This document shows, one piece after another, positions 19,238 to 29,239 of a stretch of 64,000 nt of DNA. Under the pieces are notes generated by a model. It was not told where the DNA came from. It saw only the letters and a program-made list of their open reading frames with translations, and did not search any database. The translations under genes and the position numbers were made by a program. This DNA is from Agapetus fuscipes (Eukaryota; Arthropoda; Insecta; Trichoptera; Glossosomatidae). The first letter of the stretch is position 1. Every line of letters starts with the position of its first letter. The stretch spans positions 2,108,001 to 2,172,000 of the forward strand of contig OX637338.1 of NCBI GenBank assembly GCA_951799405.1, in the 5' to 3' direction.

Positions 19238-20107
19238 CATTGAGTTATAATAAAGAGGAGTATAATCTAGCTTTCGGCATTGACACAAACTTTTATGATT
19301 TTATTTGGGTTATTTTAATCAAACTGTAACTTATTTATTTTATACAATTTCGGCTTACAATGTACTGATCACTTTTTCTAGCTCTTAGCTTATCGAGTTC
19401 ACTGCTCAATGTTTCAATCGACTCTTTGGACTCCATACAATTGCGGCTCAAATATATATATATTCCGTATGGACGTTTCTCGCGCATTCCATACTCTTCC
19501 ATAGTCAACCTTTCCACACACCTCTATAACTGTTCGGCAATATTCTCGTTACGCATACCAGCAAACTGCGTGCCTTTGCACATGCACATACAAACTCGCA
19601 GTAGACTATACTAGAGGTGGACACACACACACACACACAAGCAAGCCACGCAATCAGGCTTATATCTCCAGGAACTCATACGTTCGTAACAATACTTTGG
19701 AGCACAGTTGTTCTCAGTCCTGTCAACAACAACAATTTAAAAATCATGTTCTTGTGAAATCCTGTATTTTCTTGCTTTTTCCACTATGTTTTTCTTTACC
19801 CAATAAATACGCGTGCAATAATGTCTTAAAATCATGCTTTTTACGTTTAAAAATAGAAAAAATTACCGATCAAAAGATTTATAACGCGTGCACACAATGT
19901 TCACGCAGAAATGAATATCAATGCCGCCAACATTCTGGAAATATTTATTAGTTTCATCCAAGTTTTTCTTGTACACAACTAAATGACACAGTGAAGACCT
20001 TTGTTCTCTTTCTTACTAAGGACCATTTTCGTAAGTAAGTTGAAGCAGATGTACAATGTCTATTTTCGGTAAAATAGTTTCTGGTTCACAAATATCATAC
20101 GTCAATG
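19238..20107 (-). mobile_element. R element (P-like), split by an LTR
   Basis: Left end CATTGAGTTATAATAAAGAG and right end ...CATACGTCAATG are the R termini. TGTACAAC and TTTTCAAC outside share 6 of 8 bases, as expected of an aged duplication. Minus-strand interior: ACGCGTTATAAATC (TATA-like), GGAAAAAGCAAGAAAA and GATTTCACAAG, as in 12444-13268. The LTR 19287-19691 interrupts it. Confidence 0.7.
19287..19691 (-). mobile_element. Solo LTR inside the R element
   Basis: On the minus strand it starts TGTTACGAACGTATGAG, contains a (TG)n run, AGAATATTGCCGAAC (heat-shock-like), TATATATATATTTGAG (TATA) and AATAAATAAG (poly(A) signal), and ends CATAAAAGTTT. ACAC and ATAC flank it. Its start resembles the LTR at 12501 (TGTTGCGAAC). 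Confidence 0.6.
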
Positions 20108-20453
20108 TTTTCAACGCTTCGCGAACCATTATTTCTCAGGCTTGTACCATTGGGAGAAAGAAACATGCCGAGCCCTGTACCTACCTGCTCTCCGTCAGAA
20201 TAAAATCATAAGTCTGTATTATAGTCAAAGTAAAAAGATAAAATATCACCACATGTAAAACTAAATAAGTGCTGATTCACTGATTTGAGAAATTGTGGAT
20301 AAAATATTAATTTATTGTGTATAACTTCTCATAGTTAGTGAACTAATTGTAAAGAAGTGCTCATGAAAAACTACTAAAATACAGGATTTGCACACTTTTT
20401 TTAGTGTTTTCTCTCAAAGAAAAGAAGAAAAAATGTGCATTTATCTGAGAAAC
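20108..20453. other. Unassigned spacer
   Basis: AT-rich. AAATAAGTGCTGATTCACTG near 20266 recurs at about 52528, so part is an unnamed repeat. No frame. Confidence 0.4.
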
Positions 20454-20461
20454 CCATGCTA

Positions 20462-20692
20462 CAGTGGCAAAGGGTGCCATACAAGCCGATTCCCATCGGT
20501 TTCCCGTTTAAAATGAGGCAAAAATGATTTTAAAAAGTAGACTGCATAGTTTCAATGGGGAAAAAATACGTATTGTTTCTTTGGTTTTAACTTTATTTTT
20601 TTACTTTGTGCCTATATTTTTTAACTACTTTGTTACATCATTTTAAAAGGGAAGCCGATGGGAACTGGCTTGTATGGCACCCTTTGCAACTG
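20462..20692. mobile_element. hAT MITE, 8-bp duplication
   Basis: 231 bp with termini CAGTGGCAAAGGGTGCCATA and the inverted TATGGCACCCTTTGCAACTG. CCATGCTA is repeated at 20454-20461 and 20693-20700. The terminal repeats extend to about 45 bp (...CGATTCCCATCGG). Non-coding, and it inserts in none of the other families. Confidence 0.92.
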
Positions 20693-20744
20693 CCATGCTA
20701 CCTTAATATAATATTATCTTAATATACATAGTTCTTTGTAGAGT

Positions 20745-21005
20745 TTTCAACTCATATGAAATGCATGCAACGTGTGTAACTACCTACTTACAAAATAACA
20801 GCTGAGCGTTGTCATAGCGATGTTATACTGAATGAAAAGGACACACTTACGTCATTCGTGTAGGTAGTTTTTTATCAGTTTAAAGTCACATAAACTAACG
20901 CTGAAAATACTGGGCCTAAGTGAACATTAACCTTGCAAATCATACCGAATTTCTTTGAAAAAGGGAGGACATTGGCAAAGGTAACCCTTTTTTTACAAAC
21001 ATGCA
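20745..21005 (-). mobile_element. A repeat split by an E element
   Basis: Left piece CATATGAAATGCATGC... and right piece TGAACATTAACCTTGC...AAGGTAACCC follow A order on the minus strand. E sequence lies between. Confidence 0.65.
20810..20916. mobile_element. E element, left end degenerate
   Basis: Right end ACTAACGCTGAAAATACTGGGCC with TAAG outside. The interior ACTGAATGAAAAGGACA is shared with 4353-5236, giving the empty-site sequence for the LINE insertion there. Confidence 0.6.
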
Positions 21006-21009
21006 TATA

Positions 21010-21194
21010 TTTTGGGTAAATTTTACAACTTATGCCGCCTGTATATAAATCAAGGGAGGCAATATCATGTTATGCATGAATTAATGAACGTTTTTGTTGT
21101 TTCCGATGTTTTTTCATGTTACATAGGTATGTTCTGTTTTAGGTATGTGATTTTATGTTATGTGATGTTTTGTCATATGATGTTCTGTCTTGTC
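21010..21194 (+). mobile_element. M foldback element, core and right arm
   Basis: Contains the M core (GATGTTTTTTCATG, GTATGTTCTGTTTTAGGTAT) and a short run of TGTGATGTTTTGTCA. It is preceded by TATTTTGGGTAAATTTTACA, which is also next to the M arm at 47160-47415. Confidence 0.65.
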
Positions 21195-21585
21195 AAAATA
21201 TATAATCTAAGCTGAAAATATAAATTACATTTAAGATTTGTATCAAATGTATTCCCACAAGTAGATACGTATAAGTTCACGCTAAAACATACCGCAGGTG
21301 AAAGTACATTGTAAAATCCAAACTCAAATGAACATACCCTGCCCTTCCCTGCCCTGCAAACCTTGCCGACCTTCCCTGAAACAGGGGTAACATTGGCAAA
21401 GTGAACCATTTTCTTCAGCATGGGGGGTCAGCCACATACCAACCAATAAGTTAAGGAACATACACAACAAATTACATTTTTAAAATCAATAAATAATAAT
21501 ATGAACGGACATCAAAAGCTAAACAGAAAACAAATTATAATGTAGAAAACCCTAGCCGCCAAAATTACAGATCAACCGCCATAAT
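21195..21585 (-). mobile_element. RTE-like LINE 3' end containing the A repeat
   Basis: A sequence (21200-21460) continues past the A start through AACATACACAACAAATTACA to AGCCGCCAAAATTACAGATC and AACCGCCAT, the end of the LINE frame as at 45304-45725. One of the copies that tie A to the LINE. Confidence 0.75.
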
Positions 21586-21926
21586 GTCGTTAGAGAAAGA
21601 AAATCAAAGTAGGAAAGCCTGAACATACGTACCTACTCATTCCTAATCTTATGCAAACTTTTGTTATTGCTTCGATCCATTATCCCAGCGCGGAGCATAA
21701 CCATATTATTGTTTTCTATTCATTTCTCCACACCGCACAGTCCGCCCACATTTCAATACTACAATTGATAGGTAATAGATACATTCAACTGCGGGGAAAT
21801 CATATTATTTCACTTTGTACGTATAGAGTCCGAGCAGGCATTGCCAAACCACCAAAAACACCTTTTTGAAAAGTACAAATTTTGTAATACTTTAAATTTT
21901 TTTTAAACATTTTTCCTAAAAAAATC
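21586..21926. other. Unassigned spacer
   Basis: One 72-codon plus frame (21651-21869) without motif. No repeat recognised. Confidence 0.4.
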
Positions 21927-22107
21927 TCCGGTCCGCAGTTGTTTGGCTAACGCTTCGGACTTGTAAATGAAAGGTCATGGTTTCGAATCTCGGCTGAGCA
22001 CAAAAAATATACCATTTATATTTTCAAATATGTTCTTTTCTGTTTCTCCCAGCTCCCAAGGAAAATGGTACTCTTTTTTTGTGAAGGCTGAGTAAAGATT
22101 TGTGAAA
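21927..22107 (+). mobile_element. C SINE head joined to a B fragment
   Basis: C head TCCGGTCCGCAGTTGTTTGG with B box GGTTTCGAATCTC to about 22040, then an inverted B piece (CTCCCAGCTCCCAAGGAAAA, GTGAAGGCTGAGTAAA). Confidence 0.6.
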
Positions 22108-22377
22108 AGCGTTCCTTGACTTATAGGTTGGTATGCGGCTGATCACCCATATATACTGTGAAAAAATGGTTCACTTTGCCAATGTCACCCCTGTCTCAGG
22201 GAAGGACGGCAAGAGTTGCAGGGCTTATGTTCATTTGAGATGGGTTCTTATAATGTAGGTCCACATGCGGCATGTGTTAGCGCGAAATTATACACGTCTG
22301 CTTGTGGGAATGCATTTGATGTAAATCTTAAATGGTATATATCCTTGCAGCTTAGATTAGATTAGATTAGATTAGAT
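22108..22377 (+). mobile_element. A repeat, complete, (TTAGA)n tail
   Basis: CGTTCCTTGACTTATAGG to CTTAGATTAGATTAGATTAG. One of the best-preserved copies. Confidence 0.85.
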
Positions 22378-22553
22378 GCAATTCACCATGCCGGATATCT
22401 TTATGCGAAAGCAGAATCTTGTGTGCATGCAATGACATCTGTTGAACCAGGGTCGAAGTAATGGTCAAAGGGCCATGCGTGATTTTAACCAGCAGCGTTA
22501 TTTTGTTCCGAATGCGCTAGATAAGAACAGCGACTTGATTCATCGGCCATAAC
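22378..22553 (-). mobile_element. H SINE, middle deleted
   Basis: Starts GCAATTCACCATGCC, keeps TCTGTTGAACCAGGGTCGAAG and ends CGGCCATAACACCC. The AT-rich middle is replaced by CTTTATGCGAAAGCAGAA, exactly as in 32637-32838, so this is an H subfamily. Confidence 0.7.
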
Positions 22554-22556
22554 ACC

Positions 22557-22660
22557 CACCGATTTTATTTTGGAAAATCATTTCTGACACCCTCGTTGGG
22601 ATTTGAAGCCGAGCATTCGTCATAGAATACAAGCACTCTACAAACTGAGCTTTCGACCGG
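22557..22660 (-). mobile_element. B SINE head fragment
   Basis: Minus-strand tRNA-like head (CGGTCGAAAGCTCAGTTTG) plus GAAATGATTTTCC. Body absent. Confidence 0.65.
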
Positions 22661-22772
22661 AAACCACGCCGGATTGTGTGAAAGTGTACGGGCAACATAC
22701 ATCCCAATTCACTGCGTGACTTCCGATCCGGCACCGGACCGTATCGTTTGAAAAGGCACTTAAGATGATTTT

Positions 22773-23058
22773 GACCGGTCCGTAGTCTAGTGGTTAACAC
22801 TTCGAGCTTTTTAATGGAAGGTTGTGGGTTCGAACCCCGGGTGGAGGACAAAGAATATACCATTTATATTTTCAAATTTGCTCTTCGCTGGGTTGAACAA
22901 TTCATAAACCTTTACGGTCCATCCAGCCTTGCAGCAACTGGGTATCGCTTGAGAATTGGCGCTTTCTACAGCGACGACCAACCTCGCAGAGGACTTTTGA
23001 GGTGTGATTAACACAAAAACAGCGCTCAACAAATAAATCATCCTAATATTATTATTGT
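22773..23058 (+). mobile_element. C SINE with type-1 3' end, complete
   Basis: TTGACCGGTCCGTAGTCTAG, GGGTTCGAACCCC, TTTGCTCTTCGCTGGGTTG, then GAGGACTTTTGAGGTGTGAT, AACAGCGCTCAACAAATAAA and an (ATT)n tail. Type 1 means the CTCTTGAGGTGTGATACACA/AACAGCGCTC end. Confidence 0.85.
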
Positions 23059-23654
23059 TATTATTGAGAACTTCAGGCTACATTTCTATCCCGCGGTCTG
23101 CGCGAGCCCGCAGGTGATGCCAGCGAAGAAACCGAATCATTTTTCTGCCCGAAGACAATGGTACTATAAAACGTAATGAAAAGCCTTATCTGTGATTCGA
23201 TTGGCCGATGCCTTTATATCCGGGTGTTCGCTGTAGACCACTTGTTATATCATCCCTCCACTGCTTGTTTGGCATATCCACCATTTGATTCAAAGGTGAC
23301 CTTTCAATGAAATCATCTTAATAATCACACGCCACACAATCCGAGATAGGAAAAAAACCTTAAACAAGATTATGTGAGAGTTGTTTTAAATATATTTAAA
23401 TTCAATTTCCAGTTTTTATAAGACACATTGGTCCATTCAAGATGGAGTTCTCGTAACAGCTACTTAAAAGAGTTCGTGCAGAAATAATTAATCCTATAAA
23501 ATTGTTATCTATAAAGCAAATTAGTTAAAAAAAAAAAAATGCGTCAAGCATACTTGCAAATTAAGTCTGTAATGTTATTTGCTTTTTTTTTGTGTGCTCC
23601 CAGTATTTTTTTTACTAATTTCTGTTGTTATTTTGACAGCTGTCATTTACATCA

Positions 23655-23900
23655 TATGAAAAAGTGCCCAAAAGAGCAAACACGTCAAATTTTGCAGACA
23701 GGAGCTTTGCGGTAGACGGGCCAGTTGCCTGGAACAATTTGCCCGTCAATGTTTGAATGAACCAACCCATCACTTCCTTCAGAAAAGGACTGAGGACATT
23801 GCTGTTTTCAAGAAGCCATGACGCCCTTGAGATGGTTCTGGACCATTAAATGACGCTACAGAAAACAAAATCCACCATCAATCAAAGACGACCTAATGTG
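23655..23900 (+). pseudogene. L2/CR1-like LINE C-terminus
   Basis: Plus frame reads KVPKRANTSNFADRSFAVDG, PVAWNNLPVNV, a TGA stop, then MNQPITSFRKGLRTLLFSR and HDALEMVLDH followed by TAA and ATGACGCTAC. Same family as 2840-3145 with one internal stop. Confidence 0.75.
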
Positions 23901-23904
23901 GGAG

Positions 23905-24165
23905 TTTTTTTTAGTAGATTTTTGAAGAGGAATGCAATTTACTAACCTTTTATGCATGGCCAGAAACAGGTATTAATATCATCCATTAATAATTCATCCT
24001 GTTTATTTTAATGAATTAATAATTAATAATTACCCAATAACATCTGTAGAACCAGGGTCAAAGCTACGGTTAAATGACCCAAGCGGGGATCGAACCAACG
24101 TTATTCTATTCCAAACACGCTAGAAAGATCAGCCCACTTGGCCCCCTCGGCCATAACACCGACTA
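23905..24165 (-). mobile_element. H SINE, near complete
   Basis: Reads GAAGAGGAATGCAATTTACT, GCCAGAAACAGGTATTAATA, an AT-rich centre, AACCAGGGTCAAAGC, AGCGGGGATCGAACCAACG (B box complement) and CGGCCATAACACCG. Confidence 0.8.
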
Positions 24166-24422
24166 CAAACATACAAACATTTCTCATGTGAAATTACCTC
24201 TGATGGACATAAGACAAACAAGCACCGTGGGCGCGATATCATGCCCTGATCCGGCGAGCAGGCTTTCATCGCAACACAATACCCAATAAATAACCAATCT
24301 CATGAGACGTATTCAATTTGCTCATCTGCATTTTTTTGTGCCAATAAAAGTGTTATCATTCGATGCAAAGTAATATGATCTGTGTAACACTTTCTAAACT
24401 CAATAAGTTGTATAAGACTTTT

Positions 24423-25120
24423 TCTTTTACCATTCCTTGACTTGTAGGTTGGTAGGAGGCTTACCACACATACTGTAAAAAATGCTTAACTTTGCCAATG
24501 TCACGCCTGTTTCAGGGAAGGTCGGCAAAAGTTGCAGGGCTTATGTTAATTTGAGGTTTGGATTGCAAACATGCAGCATTTGTGAGAACGAACTTAAACT
24601 TGCCTGTTTGTGGGCATGAATTTAATATGAATTTTGTCAACGACGATACCATGTTGAAAGCGCTGGTTCTCATCAGATCACTGAAGTTAAGCAAAATTGG
24701 GCGCGGATGCTAATTGGATGGGTGACCGCTCAGGTACACCGCGTGTCGTTGGCATCTTGGACCGGTCCGTAGTCCAGAGGCAGCACTTCGGACTCGTAAA
24801 TGGAAGGTTGTGGATTCGGATCCCGGCGGAGCACAAAAAATATACCATTTATATTTCCAAATATTCTCTTCGCTGGGTTAAAAAAATACATAAATCCTTT
24901 ACCAAAGACCGGTCACTAAAGGTCCATCCAGCCTTACAGCAACTGGGTCTTGCTTGAGTATTGCCGATTTGTAGCGATGACCAAGGTCGTATACCTCTGC
25001 GACCCTATAACAAGTGTCATAGACCCCTAGAGTCTCTAGAATCTAGGGATTCTCCCGCACAGGATTTCTTAAAAAAAAAGTTAATATTATATCTCTTTGC
25101 AGCTAAGATTATGGATTAGA
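24423..25120 (+). mobile_element. A repeat interrupted by a 5S-tRNA SINE
   Basis: CATTCCTTGACTTGTAGG to GAATTTAATATGAATTTT (24635); it resumes at GTTAATATTATATCTCTTTG and ends ATTATGGATTAG. Confidence 0.8.
24636..25078 (+). mobile_element. 5S rRNA-tRNA chimeric SINE (C type 2), complete
   Basis: The first 120 bases follow 5S rRNA order: GTCAACGACGATACCATGTTGAAAG-type start (key strings ACGATACCATGTTGAAAG, TCATCAGATCACTGAAGTTA), TTAAGCAAAATTGGGCGCGG, GGATGGGTGACCGCTCAGGT, CGTGTCGTTGGCA. Directly downstream: CTTGGACCGGTCCGTAGTCC (tRNA A box) and GGATTCGGATCCC (B box), the C body and the type-2 end with poly(A). It sits inside an A repeat, which defines both ends. The 5S internal control region could drive polymerase III transcription; it is not an rRNA gene. 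Confidence 0.88.
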
Positions 25121-25122
25121 GT

Positions 25123-25245
25123 GGTCTCATACCAACAGCCTCTTACCAACCTTTTCAGTTCAGAAGCAACTCTGTGTACGAACCGAATCTTAAAATAAAT
25201 TGTGCAACATAGATAACCGTAATTTTTATTAAACTGAACCCTGTA
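25123..25245 (+). mobile_element. LTR fragment, R-U5-like end
   Basis: GAAGCAACTCTGTGTACGAA, AAAATAAATTG (poly(A) signal) and CCTGTAAAATCACAACA match the minus-strand LTR at 44742-44982 over its transcribed end. Confidence 0.5.
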
Positions 25246-25310
25246 AAATCACAACAATACTTTAAAAAAATATATTAAAAAAACGTTTTACGTTGAAACT
25301 TTTTTTAAAT

Positions 25311-25481
25311 TTAATTTTATAATTTTTTTGATGAATTAAAAACACTGTTTATTTTCACGGATAAATTTATTCAAAAAGATTAAAATCTTTAAACAAATTA
25401 CGAACGTTTTCGACCTAGTAGGTCATCTTCATACAGTGCTTGCAACAGTGTTTTTAATTCATCAAAAAATTATAAAATTAA
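25311..25481. repeat. Inverted repeat with hammerhead-like loop
   Basis: Arms of about 39 bp: GATGAATTAAAAACACTGTT (to 25349) and AACAGTGTTTTTAATTCATC (from 25444). The intervening minus strand has TGAAGA, a GACCT/AGGTC stem and GAAAACG, hammerhead-like but missing the first core C. Similar motifs at 29240-29590 and 54386-54427. Confidence 0.6.
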
Positions 25482-25778
25482 ACAATTTGAATTTTCACAG
25501 TGTTAATACACAAACAATACAATTTTTTTTTTTTAATTTATTGCTTGTCAGCAAGCAACGCCATTAATTTTTCATTTAAACAAATAATTGCATTCTAAAG
25601 GTATCTGCTACCGGCTTATAATTCCTTACCCGTATAAAAAGATTTAACAAGCGTTAATTTTCGGTTGCACAGAAGCACCATTATTTACATTGGAGTCAAA
25701 AGAAGAAGAGAGAATTTTAAAACTAAAAAAGTTTTGATTTTATTTTGGTACGTCTTCAAGAGAAGACAGGAGATTATC

Positions 25779-26097
25779 ATATCGGTTTAAGTAAGTAACA
25801 TTGGGCGCGGATGCTACTGGATGGGTGACCGCTCAGGTACACCGCGTGTCGTTGGCATCTTGGACCGGTCCGTAGTCCAGAGGCAACACTTCGGACTCGT
25901 AAATGGAAGGTTGGGGGTTGAAATCCCGGCGGAACACGAAAAATACACCATTTACATATATTTTCAAATATGCTCTTCGCTGGGTTGAAAAATTCATATA
26001 CCTTTACCAAAGACCGGTCACTAAAAGATCCATCCAGCCTTACAGCAACTAGGTCTTGCTTGAGAATTGATACTTTGTAGCGACGGCCAAGCTCGTA
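25779..26097 (+). mobile_element. 5S rRNA-tRNA SINE, 5S part truncated
   Basis: AAGTAACATTGGGCGCGG, GGATGGGTGACCGCTCAGGT and GTTGGCATCTTGGACCGG join 5S to the tRNA head as at 24756-24762. B box decayed (GGGTTGAAATCCC). The body runs to GACGGCCAAGCTCGTAAAAA, then a B SINE follows at once. Confidence 0.85.
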
Positions 26098-26100
26098 AAA

Positions 26101-26383
26101 AGTCCGGTCGATGGCTCAGCTGTCAGAATGCTTGCATTCCATGCCAAGAGCAAGGTTTCCATCCCCACCGAGAGTGTCAGAAATGAATACCGGCAAGGTT
26201 TACTCAGCCTTCATAAGAAATGAGAACCAACCCCTCGGGAGCTGGGAAACCCCCACTTAAACTGAAGTGCTTGGCGTGCGGCCGCGACGTAAAAATGAAT
26301 AGGTGTTGAATCACCATATGCAATCCCTTCAGAGATAACGCAAGCAAGAAGTTACACTATATGTGTAGCTCAGTTGCGTTTGC
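26101..26383 (+). mobile_element. B SINE
   Basis: GTCCGGTCGATGGCTCAGCT head, decayed B box (AAGGTTTCCATCCCC), full body and TAGCTCAGTTGCG end. C followed directly by B also occurs at 33505-33858. Confidence 0.8.
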
Positions 26384-27111
26384 ATGACACTTAGATACTG
26401 TCCACCCTTCTATGCCAAAGAAAACAATTTAAGAAATGTAGCATCGAACCAATTACAGATGCAGCTCCAACTCTAGACCTCTTTTTCTTCTTCTATTAAT
26501 TTATCTTGTTCCTCATTGCTGAGGGTTGTGACCCTAGTGACTGCATTCTAAAAGCCTCTTTTTAATTACAAAAAAAAGCTCTCTTTACTTGCTCCATCCA
26601 CCTTTTGATATCTTGGATCATATTCCAACCAGTCTCTTAATTTTTAAATTGGAATCAAAAAGAGAAGACAGAAGTCTACACAAAAAAAGAAACTGCCTCG
26701 CCTTATATTGCAGTTGAAATGAGAGAGAAATTTGTGCAGAAAAAAGTCTACACTTGTGCAAGCGTATAGTAAACAAATTTTCACACGAAAAGTGTCGCCA
26801 GTGATGGCTGATTGCACAAAAGCTCTGTCGGACATTCTTGAGGTTCACAAGGGGGAAAAAATGTGATGTATAGCCGTAATTATGGCTCTCCGGTTTTGGA
26901 ATACAATCAGGGACGGACGTGATCATGTCGATCTCGCTTTGCCACAATAAAGACATCGTTATTCCAAGTTAACGCTGAAAGAAAAAGCCAACAGAAATTT
27001 CGGATTTGCCAATGAATTTTTATTTTGCGATAAAACAGCTTTAAACCCTTTCTCTGTCGTTGATACAGTCAAACACTTACTCTTGAATAATTATACTAGA
27101 TCTATTATCTA
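26384..27111. other. Unassigned stretch
   Basis: Two overlapping minus-strand frames (26618-26956, 26644-26835) lack recognisable motifs. No repeat family recognised. Confidence 0.4.
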
Positions 27112-27335
27112 CAAACATATGTATTTTACAAGTTGCAAAGATACATTTCAAATTCATATTAAATGCATGCTCACAAACAGACACGTGGTGTAGGTACTTG
27201 CAAATTAAAAAGCAAACCTCAAATGAACTAATGTAAGCCCTGCAACTTTTGCTGTCCTTCTCTGAAATACAGGTGACGTTAGAAAAGTGACTCTTCTTTT
27301 TACAGTATGGATGGTCAGTCTCATGACAACTGAAC
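27112..27335 (-). mobile_element. A repeat, diverged
   Basis: ACAAGTTGCAAAGATACATT to ATGGATGGTCAGTCTCATG. No tail. Confidence 0.7.
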
Positions 27336-27467
27336 ATAAATAATTAAACGTTGAAGTGGCTGGATGATGATTATATTAATTGGAACAGTTATTTTAAGAA
27401 AACGCAAAGCACTGGGAAACAAAATAGTATTGGACTAATAGTACACTGTACCGTTTAATTTGTATCC

Positions 27468-27725
27468 TTCCTTGACTTATAGGTTGGTATGCGGCTGACC
27501 ACCCATACTGTAAAAATGGTTCACTTTGCCAATGTCACCCCTGTTTCAGGGAGAGTCGGCAAGAGTTGCAGGGCGTTTGTTCATTTGAGATTGGGGTTTT
27601 ATATTGTAGGTCCACATGCGGCATGTGTTAGCGCGAAATAATACATGTCTGTTTGTGGGAATGCGTTTAATATGAATTTTAAATGATATATATCTTTTCA
27701 GGTTTGATTTAGATTCGATTTTATA
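27468..27725 (+). mobile_element. A repeat, well preserved
   Basis: CCTTCCTTGACTTATAGG to CAGGTTTGATTTAGATTCG. It contains the frequent antisense ORF (27546-27755). Confidence 0.8.
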
Positions 27726-28139
27726 TAAATAGGTGCTCTGAGTGCCGCTTATCATTGCATCTCACCATAAAAAAGGCAAATCTTTTCAACGAGATAAATT
27801 GCTTCTGGCGGTCATGGGGTTCAGTCATTCAGTTGCACTTACACATGTGTCATCTGCCATTAACTTCATTCTCCAGAAATCTGGCTCTCTCTCTTTTTCT
27901 GCAGGTATTTTCAACAGTGACGTCCTTGGCATTTAAAACTATTTAATTAAAGCGACGCAACAAGGCAATTGGAATTATTTTAATAACAAAAATATTCCAT
28001 CTTCTTGTATTGTTAATTATCATATTTGTACGTTATACATAAAGGTAGTACATATTTCATTCTGCTACGATTTACTTTGAGCTCACCTAAATACAATTTC
28101 AATATAATTAATTTTACACAATTTGCTAACATTGGGTTA
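27726..28139. other. Unassigned stretch
   Basis: Short overlapping plus frames at 27742-27946, no motif. May contain the unidentified remainder of the LTR at 28140. Confidence 0.35.
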
Positions 28140-28350
28140 ACACTTCAAACTTTTCGCTTTGCACTGCTAGGGTAGTAATGTGGTACTGACTGCTTCACAG
28201 CACCGCAGTCCGTATTTATAGATGACTGAAGCTTATTCTCGCATGAACCAGACTATACGAGAAGCATCTCGAGTGGATACTTCGAGCATGTACTAGAAAT
28301 ACCAAAAGTACAAAATATCAAATACCTACCACACATATAAAAGCAAGAAA
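28140..28350 (-). promoter_or_regulatory. LTR-like promoter with TATA box
   Basis: The minus strand has GCTCGAAGTATCC, CGAGATGCTTCTCG, GCGAGAATAAGC and then CTATAAATACGGAC at about 28218-28205. Same layout as the heat-shock-type LTRs at 44742 and 53640, but the ends are not defined. Confidence 0.45.
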
Positions 28351-28556
28351 ATACATAAAGATACACAATCATAAGTAAGTAAAAAAACACATAGACACAC
28401 AATCATAGGTAAACGTCAAGATATATTTTTTTTTTTTTTTTTTTTTTTTATTTAACAAAATATAAATACAAATTTATTTTAAAACAAGTAATATTTCTAA
28501 ATAATAATAAAAACTTAATTGTTATTTCCTCACCAAAACGCATACATCTTTTTTCT

Positions 28557-28655
28557 AAGAAATCCTGTGTGGGAGACTCCCTAGATTTCAAAGACTCTAA
28601 GGGTCTATGACACTATGCCGCAGAGGTGTTGTGTTTACGAGCTTGGTTAAATAAT
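28557..28655 (-). mobile_element. C SINE type-2 end
   Basis: AGAAATCCTGTGTGGGAGAC to GCCGCAGAGGTGTTG, then TACGAGCTTGG. It abuts the minus-strand type-1 C copy at 28660. Confidence 0.65.
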
Positions 28656-28659
28656 AATA

Positions 28660-28998
28660 ATAACAGGCTGATTTATTTTAAATTACACATGATAAGAGAG
28701 CGCCGTTTTTGTGTGTGTCACACCTCAAGGGCCCTCTCCGATCATGGATAAGACTTTCTAAACAAGTGTGCCTTGGTTGTTTCTACAAAGCGCCAATACT
28801 CAAGCAAGACCCAGTTGCTGTAAGGCTGGATAGACCTTTAATGGCCGGTCATTGGTACAGGTTTTATGAATTTCTCAACCCAATGAAGAGCCTATTTGAA
28901 AATATAAATGGTATTTTTTTTGTGCTCCGCCGGGATTCGAACCCACAACCTTTTATTTACGAGTCCGAAGCGTTGCCACTGGACTACGGACCGGTCCT
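28660..28998 (-). mobile_element. C SINE with type-1 end
   Basis: Complete from the (ATT)n tail through CACCTCAAGGGCCCTCTCCG to the head complement GGACTACGGACCGGTCC, with B box complement GGGATTCGAACCC. About 45 bases of extra sequence sit in the middle (around 28741-28780). Confidence 0.8.
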
Positions 28999-29004
28999 GC
29001 AATA

Positions 29005-29160
29005 TCTGTAACAATCTCCTTCCCGTTCTTCGGCTCATAAGCCTTGAAGGCTCAGGGTCTCCCGCACCACAATCCTCCAGGACTCTCTGTCTTGTGCTGC
29101 TTCCCTCCATGGTCCCCTCACTCCCAGAAGTTCGGCGTCGGCTTCAACGTTGTCTGCCCA
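29005..29160 (-). pseudogene. LINE C-terminal fragment
   Basis: One minus frame reads DAELLGVRGPWREAAQDRES, then WRIVVRETLSLQGL and TGA. The A-x-DR-x-x-WR pattern is that of LINE endonuclease/RT protein ends. Confidence 0.55.
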
Positions 29161-29239
29161 ACATATCTGTAACAAAACTTTACTTTATTTTTGGTGAATT
29201 ATAATCATAAGGTCTTTATTGTTTTTATCAATATGACAA

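Larger units (their letters stand above)
23255..24225 (-). mobile_element. D MITE split by a LINE and an H SINE
   Basis: D from CCACTGCTTGTTTGGCATAT to CACATTGGTCCATTCAAG (about 23440). It resumes at 24168 CATACAAACATTTCTCATG and ends ATAAGACAAACAAGCACCG. The LINE piece 23655-23900 and H 23905-24165 lie between. Confidence 0.7.

Noticed and set aside
24636..24758. A functional 5S rRNA gene
   Set aside because: It has substitutions, continues without a T-run terminator into a tRNA-like head, and sits inside an A repeat: a SINE module.
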